Below, piece after piece: positions 27,501 through 35,582 of a stretch of DNA of 64,000 nucleotides. The DNA comes from Solobacterium sp. (GTDB lineage: Bacteria > Bacillota_I > Bacilli_A > Erysipelotrichales > Erysipelotrichaceae). The stretch lies in contig JAFWNG010000041.1 of NCBI GenBank assembly GCA_017510405.1, positions 57,192 through 121,191 on the forward strand, given 5' to 3'. A model generated the notes under the pieces. It was not told the DNA's origin. It worked only from the letters and a program-made list of their open reading frames with translations, and searched no databases. The stretch's first letter is position 1. Each line of letters opens with the position of its first letter. The position numbers and the translations under genes are program-made.

Positions 27501-28014
27501 GGGCGATATCCAGGATGCGTGCCTGCACAGCCGGTCCGCTTCCTTCGTACAGGGAACCGTCTTTGATACGGTCTTTCAGACTGCCACCGTCCATCCATTC
27601 GGAAAAGATCGTCGGAACCCCTCCGATTTCACGCACGTAGTAGCACGAAACAATATTCGGATGCAGTCCCAGTCCGATCCAGTTTTCGCATTCCCGCAGG
27701 AATCCCGCTTTCCGGTCCTCATCTCCCTCTGTAAAATAACGGGGCTGCGGACGCTTCATTGCCAGTTCCACATCCCAGTTCTTATGGTAAACGCGCCATA
27801 CACTTCCCATACCGCCGTGTATGGCATCGGAAATAACTTCATATGTATCCAGGATCGGATCACCTTTCAGAATCTGTTCATTGGATATGGAAGCCAGATG
27901 CGTCATTCCGGCAAGACGGGAGGATGCGTCCTCCATACTTGCCTGAAACATGGACATATCTTCATCGGTTCCGAGTTTGCTGAAGGAATTGCTTAAGCTC
28001 ATCGTTTCTGTCAT
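24511..28014 (-). CDS. Giant Ser/Thr protein kinase with a C-terminal pseudokinase domain
   Basis: 1167 aa from the ATG at 28014, which follows GGAGG by 7 nt and overlaps the stop of the upstream gene. Kinase 1 (~55-330) is complete: Gly loop HGGMGSV, Lys87 in AMK, catalytic loop HQDVKPGN (Asp190), DFG at 208-210. A TPR-like stretch (~365-420) follows, then ~450 residues I cannot place, then a second kinase fold (~900-1120) whose key residues are all changed: the ATP Lys is Tyr, HRD is HNS and DFG is DMF. The tail ends in a basic Phe-rich segment (GFFARLFGKK). It probably phosphorylates a partner in this operon, with the dead domain as scaffold or sensor. Partners and trigger are unknown. Confidence 0.9.
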   Translation of the reverse strand: MTETMSLSNSFSKLGTDEDMSMFQASMEDASSRLAGMTHLASISNEQILKGDPILDTYEVISDAIHGGMGSVWRVYHKNWDVELAMKRPQPRYFTEGDEDRKAGFLRECENWIGLGLHPNIVSCYYVREIGGVPTIFSEWMDGGSLKDRIKDGSLYEGSGPAVQARILDIALQAVRGLEYSHEHTLIHQDVKPGNILLTKDWDARLADFGLARAGTQLSDGNTQAFSGYTPQYCPKEQTEGNCPEEWMDLYAWAVTVLEMYAGQRFWTAGSEVKDSFAQYAGQCRIPMPEPMKQLLEDVLHRHVETGTALADRLAAIYRIVTGMPYMRPKTSAAEDTADSLNNRALSFLDLGKRDTAEQIWNEAIRMDYSNFRCHYNLAVALWQANRISAEELRKRILAQKEDSDLYRAAEKDTEFAELITAESIRRSNWITGGNEPLPEEPYHTVLRFRMGDKKEGYCTSDYECPLDQGNLILDDSPDGKRRLGVDAAGKRYFLEEEGIRRTFRTCMEDEYIPERNNLTVKRFTDADGKIAVDHSGYTIRFFNAETGRSLLNYHMQIDSEGDEILERVWKYSENGFAYLSEYNHTNGWWMKLPPADPQLNYSLSRIASFAQRQASLEKLVQILPVAEKAFDAKDYTRCMEALKPFAEDGSLLLYAPALELWQKLFDWFEPEKMITVLTDDPVKEPDGRWLPGGGDPKEPDGDYTEANAEDAYTLVTSSYTEYTKENYNNSMDVTLFYTVRGTDAVSGRPFYTFKFKENERDDVVFSYNEWFKVRGQYIWMKKPEEKKPWHIDLADPVLQERFDMELALPGGYVLKNREGRVHIGDYVFEDVYEGLDLLSDRQIIRCRNHSYRLIYQYGKRWEKPVGLWSEYVSENPVLPKEEKPVIPENEEIHAGDRIAEEYTVISGPVQTKNGCIWQVRGTDGNVLRMYRQKPSAFSGNIEQNVKDYAERTRKWIQIGSHDTIVACHDVRNVGGIPALFTDVPDGTRLSEMREIGSLYEGTAEDVQRRIISIALDTSRALKYAHRKGVTHNSVRSDSIYVSSDGKAELDMFAVSAGSRNPRAGDVWDWARTILELYAGKELYSADPKQEFDSICAACRVMPSKGMQEMLRSCLNYQISDIAWAADICEKELQSVPEQKNTEPVPAQKPAEVKKGFFARLFGKKDQ

Positions 28015-28478
28015 CATTCCACCTCCGTCATAAGGCATTCTTCCGCTTCTTTCGCAAACGGACCTTCGTTCCGGATCATTTCGCTGCAGAACTCTTCGAT
28101 CTTTTCCCGGGTAATTCCGCACAGCAGACCGCAGGCATATGTCCGGGCATCTGCGTCAAAGCTGTATCCGGTCAGCCGGCAGAAGGCAAACCGACGCATT
28201 GCGTCATCCGGTGCCTCGTACGCGGCCGTCTTCAGTACACTTTCATCGCTTTCCCGAAGGATCTGCTCCTGCAGCAGATCATACAGATCCGTCCGTCCCT
28301 GCCGCTCTTCCGCACTGTACCGCTGCCGGACATCCTTCTGTACCGGTTCGCTGCAGAAGGCAAGCATATGGGCATACAGCAGACGGTCCTTTGCCGGATC
28401 GATCCGCAGGAAGTCCTTCCGGCTGAACGGTCCGGACTTCCATACCTGCCAGTTTTCTTTTCTGAAGATTCTGATCAT
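28014..28478 (-). CDS. Hypothetical protein of the kinase/TIR operon
   Basis: 154 aa, predicted mostly helical and soluble. I do not recognise a family. It lies 7 bp after the phosphatase-like gene and its stop overlaps the kinase start, so it is translated with them. It might be an adaptor or kinase substrate; this is a guess from position only. Confidence 0.75.
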   Translation of the reverse strand: MIRIFRKENWQVWKSGPFSRKDFLRIDPAKDRLLYAHMLAFCSEPVQKDVRQRYSAEERQGRTDLYDLLQEQILRESDESVLKTAAYEAPDDAMRRFAFCRLTGYSFDADARTYACGLLCGITREKIEEFCSEMIRNEGPFAKEAEECLMTEVE

Positions 28479-28485
28479 GATCGTT

Positions 28486-28947
28486 TTATCCTTTGATCAA
28501 TGTATTTCCGGGACCTTGCATATACCGCAGATTCCCTCTGCGTATTCCGAGTTCCCGGCACGCCAGTTCATATACCAGGGGATTGGGCGCAAAGCGCTGC
28601 CGTGTGATCAGCGTATCCCTGCAGCCGCGGTATTCGTATATTGCAGCTGCCACGGCTGCAGAACGGGACGTCCCTTCCCAGCAGTGCACGATCAGCTTTT
28701 CACAGGACAGGCGGTCTGTAAACTCTTTCAGACCGGCAACGTCCTCCTGTTCCGGCAGCGGACGTCCGTACGGAAAGCCTTCCGCATCGTATTCCTGAAC
28801 CAGATCATTGAACCGCAGATGCAGGACATCCGTTCCTGCAGGAAATTCAATATCTTCCTCATCCGCGGAGACGATCGATATCACTGCCGCTCTGTCCTGT
28901 GCGGCACACTGCAGTGCACGTTCTTTGCTGCATATCTCAATCAGCAT
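28486..28947 (-). CDS. Small Cys-based phosphatase (dual-specificity/tyrosine phosphatase-like)
   Basis: 153 aa from the ATG at 28947 (GAGACAGGA upstream, 10 bp after the previous stop); a longer frame reaching 29034 lies inside the TIR-TPR gene. The P-loop HCWEGTSRS matches HCX5R with nucleophile Cys89 and Arg95. A general acid may come from the loop around residues 55-66. The size and fold pattern fit compact DSP-like phosphatases. In this operon it is the obvious candidate to reverse phosphorylation by the neighbouring kinase, though its target could equally be a nucleotide or inositol phosphate. Confidence 0.85.
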   Translation of the reverse strand: MLIEICSKERALQCAAQDRAAVISIVSADEEDIEFPAGTDVLHLRFNDLVQEYDAEGFPYGRPLPEQEDVAGLKEFTDRLSCEKLIVHCWEGTSRSAAVAAAIYEYRGCRDTLITRQRFAPNPLVYELACRELGIRRGNLRYMQGPGNTLIKG

Positions 28948-28957
28948 AAGTCCTGTC

Positions 28958-31189
28958 TCACATACCCAATGCCGCAAGATCCCGGTATTTCGCATATTTC
29001 GGATTCGAAGCGCACAATGTATTCCAGAGATCATATGCTTCCCGCATGCATTCTTTATCTTTCAAAAACAGACCTGCATTGTAATACGCGACCGCCAGCG
29101 CATGCGCCGATGACGGCTTCCCGTCTGTTTCATACAGTTTCCTGCGCACTTCGATCGCTTCTCTGTACAGGGACTGCGCTGCCTGTCCGTGTCCCAGTTT
29201 TTTTTCGGCGCTGGCCAGTTTCTCGCAGCCGCCGGCAAGATGATCCATCATAGGCAGTGCATCGGTCTTTTTCACATTTTTCCGGAAAATCCAGCAGGCT
29301 TCCCGGCAGCGCCGTGCTGTTTCCTGCAGCTTTCCTTCCGTCTTGCAGATATCCGCGGTCTTGACCAGGCTGACACCGTAGTCATCCCATGCCTGCGCAG
29401 AGCGAATTTCTTCCGCCAGTACACGGTCCATTGCCAGTGCTTCATTGTAATATGCCCCGGCCTGTGCATAGTCCTTCTGTTCCCGGTACACATTGCCGCG
29501 TTTTGTCAGTACGGCAGAAAGGTCTCTGCGTCTTTCCGCGGTACCGGCTTCCGCAAGCAGCTGCCGCCGGAGTTCTTCCGTCTTTCGGTAATATACTTCA
29601 GCACCTTTCAGGTCTTTCAGCGCACGGTAGACATCTCCCAGTTTTTCATAACTGATGGACAGATCCCTGCGCACACGTTGCGTTCCCATCTCCGATGCCT
29701 GTTTCTCATAGATCTGTGCTGCCTTTTCAAAATATGTCCGAGCGGAGCCATATTCACTGTATTCATAATAAATACTTCCCAGACGGTTCAGGATCAGTGC
29801 TTTGTCCCGCTGCTGTTCGCGCACTCCGACTTCTTCTTCCAGCCTCGTGCAGAAAGCCAGAGCCTTTTCCAAACAGCGGACGGCATGGCGGGCATTGCCT
29901 CCGTCTTTATATATTTCCGAAAGCTTTCGCAATGCCTTGAAATACGCTGTTCCGTATCCCCTGTGTTCCTTTGGGTCATGGTTTTTCTCATAGGCAGCCA
30001 GGTACTGGTCTGCCAGCTTCAGCTGCCAGCGGATTGCTTCGGAGCGGTTTCGTTCCACACCTTCGCCGTTCAGATACATATCTGCCAGCTTCGCAGCTGC
30101 CTCCATGGACGGTTCCTGATCTTCCGCCGCTTCGATGAGAAGTTCCAGCGCCAGTTCCGGATCGACTTCCATATCGATTCCGTTCAGATAGGCAAGACCG
30201 ATAAAGAATTTATGCCGGGCAGAACCGTCATGTTCTTTTTTCGCGATCTTTTCCAGCGCATCGATAAATGCCTGATTCATCTCAACCGGACGGTGTTCAT
30301 CTTCCAGATCTTCGATCTCCCGGTAGCTGAATTCCTCATGGCCGGCCAGCCGGGACTGATCGATCCGCCAGTCCGTCCCTTCTTCCCCGTCCTGCGGTTC
30401 ATACATTTCCACGGGGACGATCTCAAACCCGGTGCTTTCCTTTTTCCTGTCTCTTGCCATCGGATATTCCACCCGCATGACGTAGTTGCCTTTTTCCTCC
30501 AGATGGGGCGTGACAGCCATGGCAAACAGAGAACTCTTCTGAAATGCATCTTTGATGGCCTCGTTGAAGCCTTCTCCCAGCACAAGGAACTCGTCGTACC
30601 AGATAGCGATATCCCGGTACTGCTTATTCTCATGAATCAGCCGCATCAGCCGCTGCGCATGCCTGCGGTCTTTTTTCCGGTAGCTTAAAAACACATATGC
30701 GTCAAAGGCGTCCCGCACCTTTTCCGCCAGTTCATCCCCGACCAGTACGGAGTCCAGGAATGTCTGCAGGACTTCATCGTACGGAATTGCTGTCGGATCT
30801 GTCTCTGCTCTGGATACGATCTGTATCTTTGCGCAGGTATTGCTGAATTCATAGCCAAGACCCTTTTCCAGCGTAATCGGAAGCACCGGTATATGCTTTT
30901 TCAGCACCAGGGGAAGCTCAATATCCTTCGCTCTGTGCGCTTCATGCAGGAAGCGGGATGTCACGGCAAATACCGCCAGCTGCATCTCTCCCAGCACTGC
31001 GTCAAGTTCCTCTTCGTCCAAAACAGACGATAGGTCTGCGTCATACCATATGACACAGTTGGAATGTTCCAGAATATCTTTGGCGATCTGAGGAAACGCC
31101 ATGTCAAAATCATCCGGGTGACACGAAAAATACACCTTCGGCTTTCCGCCCGGCTCACTGTTTCCCCGTGTTGCGTACTTCAGATCCAT
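28958..31189 (-). CDS. Double-TIR protein with Sel1/TPR repeats
   Basis: 743 aa. Residues ~17-125 are a first TIR-like domain (KVYFSCHPDDFD...VIWYDADL). Residues ~163-262 are a second, clearer TIR domain (AYVFLSYRKKDRRHAQRL...IAIWYDEFLVLGEGFNEAI...VMRVEYP). Sel1-like repeats (~327-390) and TPR repeats (~400-700) make up the rest. Bacterial TIR domains often cleave NAD+ or make signal nucleotides; the acid in the second domain (Glu in WYDEF or in RVEYP) could be catalytic, the first domain looks less complete. TPR repeats usually recognise a partner. GGGAGG ribosome site; 21 bp after the HD/RyR gene. Confidence 0.88.
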   Translation of the reverse strand: MDLKYATRGNSEPGGKPKVYFSCHPDDFDMAFPQIAKDILEHSNCVIWYDADLSSVLDEEELDAVLGEMQLAVFAVTSRFLHEAHRAKDIELPLVLKKHIPVLPITLEKGLGYEFSNTCAKIQIVSRAETDPTAIPYDEVLQTFLDSVLVGDELAEKVRDAFDAYVFLSYRKKDRRHAQRLMRLIHENKQYRDIAIWYDEFLVLGEGFNEAIKDAFQKSSLFAMAVTPHLEEKGNYVMRVEYPMARDRKKESTGFEIVPVEMYEPQDGEEGTDWRIDQSRLAGHEEFSYREIEDLEDEHRPVEMNQAFIDALEKIAKKEHDGSARHKFFIGLAYLNGIDMEVDPELALELLIEAAEDQEPSMEAAAKLADMYLNGEGVERNRSEAIRWQLKLADQYLAAYEKNHDPKEHRGYGTAYFKALRKLSEIYKDGGNARHAVRCLEKALAFCTRLEEEVGVREQQRDKALILNRLGSIYYEYSEYGSARTYFEKAAQIYEKQASEMGTQRVRRDLSISYEKLGDVYRALKDLKGAEVYYRKTEELRRQLLAEAGTAERRRDLSAVLTKRGNVYREQKDYAQAGAYYNEALAMDRVLAEEIRSAQAWDDYGVSLVKTADICKTEGKLQETARRCREACWIFRKNVKKTDALPMMDHLAGGCEKLASAEKKLGHGQAAQSLYREAIEVRRKLYETDGKPSSAHALAVAYYNAGLFLKDKECMREAYDLWNTLCASNPKYAKYRDLAALGM

Positions 31190-31210
31190 CGTGTTTCCTC
31201 CCGGTTCCGG

Positions 31211-33268
31211 CTAATCCAGGGAATAGATCCGCAGGCCGTCAAACTTCTTTAAGAGTTTCAGCATGCTGTTGAACGGCTTCCAGTCCAGATCCCGGTATCT
31301 CTCCGGCAGTGCCAGATAATGATCGCGGATATCTTCCGTGGACACCACACCGTCCATGGCCAGCTTATGGCAGCGCATCTGTTCCCGCAGCGCGCCGCGC
31401 AGTTCCTTTCCCTTCGGCGAGGAAGGATCCGTCCCGCCCGGCAGCGGCACATTCTCATAGTCTTTTCCGTATACCCATCCCATCTTCTGGTGGTCACGGA
31501 TCCACCGCTCATGTTCCAGCGGTGCGAAGACAGCTGCCTGCTCCGGAGTAAACTCAGTCACCATTTCATAGTCGACCGGTTTGTCCGTATAGAAACAGTT
31601 GATCGCATCGAGATACCGGCTGAAGTTCTTTGCTCTACCCAGTGTGGACAGCTGGTATTCCAGCGACAGTGTCTCAAACTGCTTTTCCAGTTCTTCTGTC
31701 GGTGTATCCTGGCTTCTGTTGCGCCCATGCAGTGCAACCGCAAAGTCATATAAATGCAGGAAGTTGCTGGAAGACAGGAAAATATGCTTGTTTTTGCGGT
31801 CATTCTTCCGGATGTCCGCTACGATGTGCAGCGGGATATCCGATGTATCCACGATCTTTTCGATATCCGCGGTAAACCGCTGTTCTTTCTCCGCCATGTC
31901 GCTGTATGCCTTCAGACGCGGCGCGCTTCCTTTTTCACCGCTGACTTCCCAGTTTCTGTACGCTTCCTCAAACGCATCGATCTTTTCTTTCTCCGCGCTG
32001 TCATAGTAATAGCAGGCATGGACCGCACTTCCTCCGAAGTCAAAGTCCACAGCCATCGGATGCAGTTCTGTTCTGGAATTGCGTCCGTATGCCGTTCTGT
32101 CCCAGCACTGCAGTTCATCGCACAGCATTAACATATACGCCAGCGGATGCTCTTCCATGCGCAGCGGTCCCCGGCACTTTTTCTTATCTTTGTAGAAAGA
32201 GATTGAGAACTTGAAAAGACTGTTGTGCAGGATGATCGCAGACAGCACATCGATATGGATCTTCGCAAGTTTCTGCACACCGATGGACTCTTCCATTTCC
32301 CGGTACAGACGGCAGGCACTGAAGAACGCATGATCCATAAAGTATCCGAACTCATTCGGCGCGGACGGCTTGCGTGTCAGCACATCCAGCATCTGTTCTT
32401 CCGTTACGCCATAGTGTCCGCCCAGTTTTTCCGCAATGTCATACGCCAGTACGCCGGTGATGCTGTCAAAGTCTCTCTTATAGATCTTCTTAAACTGTTT
32501 CTTCGCCTGTTCGCCAAGCTCCGTCAGTGCATCAGTATCATGATAGGCAATATACAGACTTCCTTTGCCGCGGGACTTCCGGTTGACTTCAAAATACGAC
32601 ATCACCTGTTCAAACGGCAGTTCAAACGGATAGCCGATATCATGGAACAGTGATGCCAGTCCCCAGTACTCCAGGAAGAGATTGGCAGCTTTCTGCACCG
32701 GCTGTTTCTTCCGTTCATCCGGATCGATTCCGTAGAATTCCTTGAACTTTCTGCGGTATGCCGCATTGGTCTCATAGATCGCAAGGCCCAGCGCAAACAC
32801 ATATACCGAGTGGGAATAATGATCCCGGTGCTTCATTAACAGCGAACTGCCGTTGGCTTCAAATTCCGATAACAGCTCCACCATCTTCTTGGATTTTCCA
32901 TAGTGTCCGAAGAAAATCTCCAGATAGCAGTAATAAACGTCATACGCATCTTCCGCCACACCGGAATCAATAAAGCATTCCAGTGCCTTCTCCAGACACA
33001 GACGGTTGATATCCATCTGCATGTTATAAGGAATCTGATGCGGCTTCAGGCTGGTGCCCTGCAGCACACCGGTTTTCGCTTCTTTTTTCTCAACAGTGGA
33101 ATCAAATTTCAGATCCTCGCATCGTTTATGAATAAAGCGAAGGGCTGCCGACTTCAGATCGGTGTGTTCCAGTCCACCGCCGAACAGGTCCGGCTGACGC
33201 GGACCGACATCTCTTCCGAACTTCTTCCGGTTTTCTTTTCTCATTTTTTCCAATGCTGTATATGCCAT
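31211..33268 (-). CDS. HD-like domain protein with C-terminal RyR-like domain
   Basis: 685 aa, first gene of the operon (TAGGAGG ribosome site). An HD-type helical domain is suggested by H147/H150 (KHRDHYSHSVYVF) and LFHDIGYP at 208-213. The C-terminal ~113 residues begin EHERWIRDHQKMGWVYGKDY, the core of RyR domains, which are found in bacterial conflict and nucleotide-signalling proteins. A possible reading is a sensor that binds or hydrolyses a nucleotide signal. No transmembrane segment or signal peptide. Reading of the HD domain is less certain than that of the RyR domain. Confidence 0.82.
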   Translation of the reverse strand: MAYTALEKMRKENRKKFGRDVGPRQPDLFGGGLEHTDLKSAALRFIHKRCEDLKFDSTVEKKEAKTGVLQGTSLKPHQIPYNMQMDINRLCLEKALECFIDSGVAEDAYDVYYCYLEIFFGHYGKSKKMVELLSEFEANGSSLLMKHRDHYSHSVYVFALGLAIYETNAAYRRKFKEFYGIDPDERKKQPVQKAANLFLEYWGLASLFHDIGYPFELPFEQVMSYFEVNRKSRGKGSLYIAYHDTDALTELGEQAKKQFKKIYKRDFDSITGVLAYDIAEKLGGHYGVTEEQMLDVLTRKPSAPNEFGYFMDHAFFSACRLYREMEESIGVQKLAKIHIDVLSAIILHNSLFKFSISFYKDKKKCRGPLRMEEHPLAYMLMLCDELQCWDRTAYGRNSRTELHPMAVDFDFGGSAVHACYYYDSAEKEKIDAFEEAYRNWEVSGEKGSAPRLKAYSDMAEKEQRFTADIEKIVDTSDIPLHIVADIRKNDRKNKHIFLSSSNFLHLYDFAVALHGRNRSQDTPTEELEKQFETLSLEYQLSTLGRAKNFSRYLDAINCFYTDKPVDYEMVTEFTPEQAAVFAPLEHERWIRDHQKMGWVYGKDYENVPLPGGTDPSSPKGKELRGALREQMRCHKLAMDGVVSTEDIRDHYLALPERYRDLDWKPFNSMLKLLKKFDGLRIYSLD

Positions 33269-33288
33269 AAAACTGCCTCCTATGCATT

Positions 33289-33930
33289 ATGATTATTCTT
33301 ACGAACATAGTATATCTGTTTAAATTATACGTTTTATTGGATATTGTCTCTATGATAGAATTTCAAAGACTGAATATGTTTACTTTTATAGCAGCGTATA
33401 TTTTATTCGGTATTGTGATTCCATGTTTATTTTTCAGGAACGACAGAAAGACTACTGGCACTGTTGTCTTCGTTCTTTCTACGATCGACATCGGGCTTTT
33501 GATACTGGCCATGAATAATGAATGGTGGGGCATATTTAAGTTGTGTATTTATTGCCTTCCTGTACCGGCTGTTGTGATTCTTCTTTATTTCGGATTGGAC
33601 ATATATTTACTGGAACTGCCGGAAAGTTTTAAAAACAGAAGCAAACGCAAAAAAGACGATTCTGCTTCAAAGTTCTATTTTGATCCGAAGACCTATTTCA
33701 AAAATGCTCCGATTTGCCGTCAAGATATGCTCTCAGGCATTCCTCAGCAATCTCATGAGCCTTTGTTCCTTCTTCAGCAAATGCCGAAGTTTCATCCGGC
33801 TTGTTTTCTGTCAGTACAGCAGACGGAGTGCAGTGCATCCATCTGTAAGCTGAACTGGCGGAAAGCACTGACTGTATTTCAGCTGCAGACGGCAGGTTCC
33901 AATGAACTGGAAAACACGGACGGTATTTGA
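33289..33930 (+). CDS. Small membrane protein fused to a repeat/remnant tail
   Basis: 213 aa as the frame stands. The first ~120 residues have about four hydrophobic segments and a basic end (NRSKRKKDD). From ~33700 onward the frame runs antisense through a DUF2800-like remnant and ends in the 70-bp repeat shared with the EIIA gene, so the last ~75 residues are probably not original. No convincing ribosome site is seen at 33289; an internal ATG at 33352 is an alternative. It is divergent from the HD/RyR operon by 20 bp and could be related to it. Likely a damaged gene. Confidence 0.5.
   Translation: MIILTNIVYLFKLYVLLDIVSMIEFQRLNMFTFIAAYILFGIVIPCLFFRNDRKTTGTVVFVLSTIDIGLLILAMNNEWWGIFKLCIYCLPVPAVVILLYFGLDIYLLELPESFKNRSKRKKDDSASKFYFDPKTYFKNAPICRQDMLSGIPQQSHEPLFLLQQMPKFHPACFLSVQQTECSASICKLNWRKALTVFQLQTAGSNELENTDGI
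33698..33871 (-). pseudogene. Remnant of a DUF2800-type phage-associated protein
   Basis: On the minus strand the frame contains VLSASSAYRWMHCTPSAVL...TSAFAEEGTKAHEIAEECL, which is the N-terminal pattern of DUF2800 proteins that accompany phage replication genes. Only about 58 codons remain and no start codon of its own is visible; the upstream codons come from the 70-bp repeat. Confidence 0.7.
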
Positions 33931-33934
33931 GTGA
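33865..33934 (+). repeat. 70-bp dispersed repeat, copy 2
   Basis: Matches 23710-23779 at 63 of 70 positions. Here it abuts the DUF2800-like remnant. Confidence 0.85.
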
Positions 33935-34031
33935 CCCGTATTTCCCCTGCGTCCGGTGCAGACTCATGGGCTGACGCCCTTAACCGGAGATACGTTTCAG
34001 CCTCCGTACCGGCAAAAACACTCTGATACAG

Positions 34032-34070
34032 AAAAACGCCCCGCCCTGATGATACATATTCCGGACGGGG
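34032..34070 (-). terminator. Terminator of the small membrane protein gene
   Basis: Minus strand: CCCCGTCC pairs with GGGCGGGG (one G-T), 16-nt loop, then CGTTTTTC. Confidence 0.7.
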
Positions 34071-34105
34071 AGTTGCGCTATTGGGGCTGCAGAAGAAAAT
34101 GATTG

Positions 34106-34435
34106 TCAGAAAATCCCTTTATTGTATTTGAACATCGCATAGAACATCACTCCGAAACCAGCCGCCAGGCCTGCTCCGAGAACGACATTTCCAATCGTAT
34201 TCATCACCGGCAGATTCATGTAGTCTTCCGCAAACTGGAAACCGGTTCTGAGCAGCAGTGATACGCCGACAATAATTGTCCCAGCCCCGACCAACCTGCC
34301 GAAAGGCAGCCGGTCTTCTTCACTGACTCTGTACCGGTGATACCGGTGCAGAGTGGATATATTGCCTTTCATATTTGTAATGCCGAGAAAAATGATAACG
34401 ATTCCCAGTACTGCGGGAATAATCAGTGAATCCAT
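34106..34435 (-). CDS. Small conserved membrane protein
   Basis: 109 aa with three hydrophobic segments (~4-20, 48-66 and 82-102). A conserved-looking cytosolic loop HRYHRYRVSEEDRLPFGRL follows the first helix. The arrangement resembles the DUF3784-like family of Firmicutes, not firmly. Single gene with a terminator. Function unknown. Confidence 0.7.
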   Translation of the reverse strand: MDSLIIPAVLGIVIIFLGITNMKGNISTLHRYHRYRVSEEDRLPFGRLVGAGTIIVGVSLLLRTGFQFAEDYMNLPVMNTIGNVVLGAGLAAGFGVMFYAMFKYNKGIF

Positions 34436-34505
34436 AAAACCCTCCGTAAAACGCTGTTCTTACTGACAGTATAGCGGATAACGCACACTGCCGGAATACA
34501 TGTCT

Positions 34506-35546
34506 CTATCTGTGAATATACAGTTTTGAAGGAGCCGGTTCACCGTCTCCCTGCACCATGCACAGAAACTCCCAGCCGTAACGTTCATAGAAACCGGTAT
34601 GGTCCGTAACCAGATAGACCGGTGTGATCCCTCTGCTTCTCATATCCTTTACAGCCATATTGAGCAGGTTTCCCGCGATCCCTCTGCCGCGGTACTTTTC
34701 ATCCGTATATACGGCACAGATATTCGGCGCCAGGTCTTTGCGGTCATGGAAGTCATTTTCGATCACTCCCAGTCCGCCGACGATCCTGTCCTCATCCAGA
34801 CAGAGATACCAGTCGTATTGCGTCGTTCCGTCCAGGCACGCATCCATGCATTCCAGATACGCTTCGGTCGGTACTCCCCACTGATCATGGAACCACTGCG
34901 CCGCAGCCGTTTTTATTTCCGGCTGTTCCCGTACTGTTATATAGGTCAGTTCCTTCCTGCCATACATGGAAATATACTGCATCACATCCTGCTTTTTCTG
35001 TATGTTTTCAACCAGTGACGGATCGATCCTCTTCATCAGATCGTTTATACGCACCTGGGATGCTTTCCGGATGCGCTTCAGTGTTTCTGTATCTTTCCGC
35101 TTTCTCTCTGCTTCGCTTTTCGGGTATCCCCCGCCGAACGGTTCGGAGAACAGAGCAGCGATCGTCCTGTCGAAATTATCCGTTCCTGTCCACGTATACG
35201 CTTCCCCCAGCGGCAGGGAAATGCAGTTCCCGTCATTGATCTGCGCAAACAGCCAGGCATCTCTGGGCGTCGGTGCGTAGCCGCAGAGCACACCCGGCAT
35301 ACTGTTGCAGGCAAGCATCATTCCCTGCCCGGACGAACATCCGGTCACGACGAAATCAACTGCTTCAGACGACAGCAGAAGACCGATCAGTACGGAAATA
35401 TCCACATAGGAATACGTGTTCTTTTCGTCCGGCGTGCAGCCGAAGTTTATGACCTCTGAACCTTCCGGCGCATACTTTCGTACCGTGCTGTATATCAGTT
35501 CATTTTTGTCTGCCTGTGAACTTGCCTGTATCACCCCTATTTTCAT
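34506..35546 (-). CDS. RpiB/LacAB-type isomerase fused to a GNAT acetyltransferase
   Basis: 346 aa. Residues ~1-200 are an RpiB/LacA/LacB-like domain: MKIGVIQASSQADKN at the start and the active-site loop VVTGCSSGQGMMLACN with its Cys and Gly-rich turn. Residues ~205-340 are a GNAT domain with the acetyl-CoA loop CAVYTDEKYRGRGIAGNLL and the C-terminal GFYERYGWEF. A sugar-phosphate isomerase joined to an acetyltransferase is unusual; it suggests acetylation of the isomerised product or regulation by acetyl-CoA. No frameshift is seen at the join. Single gene. Confidence 0.85.
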   Translation of the reverse strand: MKIGVIQASSQADKNELIYSTVRKYAPEGSEVINFGCTPDEKNTYSYVDISVLIGLLLSSEAVDFVVTGCSSGQGMMLACNSMPGVLCGYAPTPRDAWLFAQINDGNCISLPLGEAYTWTGTDNFDRTIAALFSEPFGGGYPKSEAERKRKDTETLKRIRKASQVRINDLMKRIDPSLVENIQKKQDVMQYISMYGRKELTYITVREQPEIKTAAAQWFHDQWGVPTEAYLECMDACLDGTTQYDWYLCLDEDRIVGGLGVIENDFHDRKDLAPNICAVYTDEKYRGRGIAGNLLNMAVKDMRSRGITPVYLVTDHTGFYERYGWEFLCMVQGDGEPAPSKLYIHR

Positions 35547-35582
35547 GCGGTCCCGTTCCTCCTGAAATATGAAGCGGTTCTG

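Noticed and set aside
29189..30688. 499-codon plus-strand open frame
   Set aside because: Antisense to the TIR-TPR gene; Phe/Cys/His-rich shadow text without motif.
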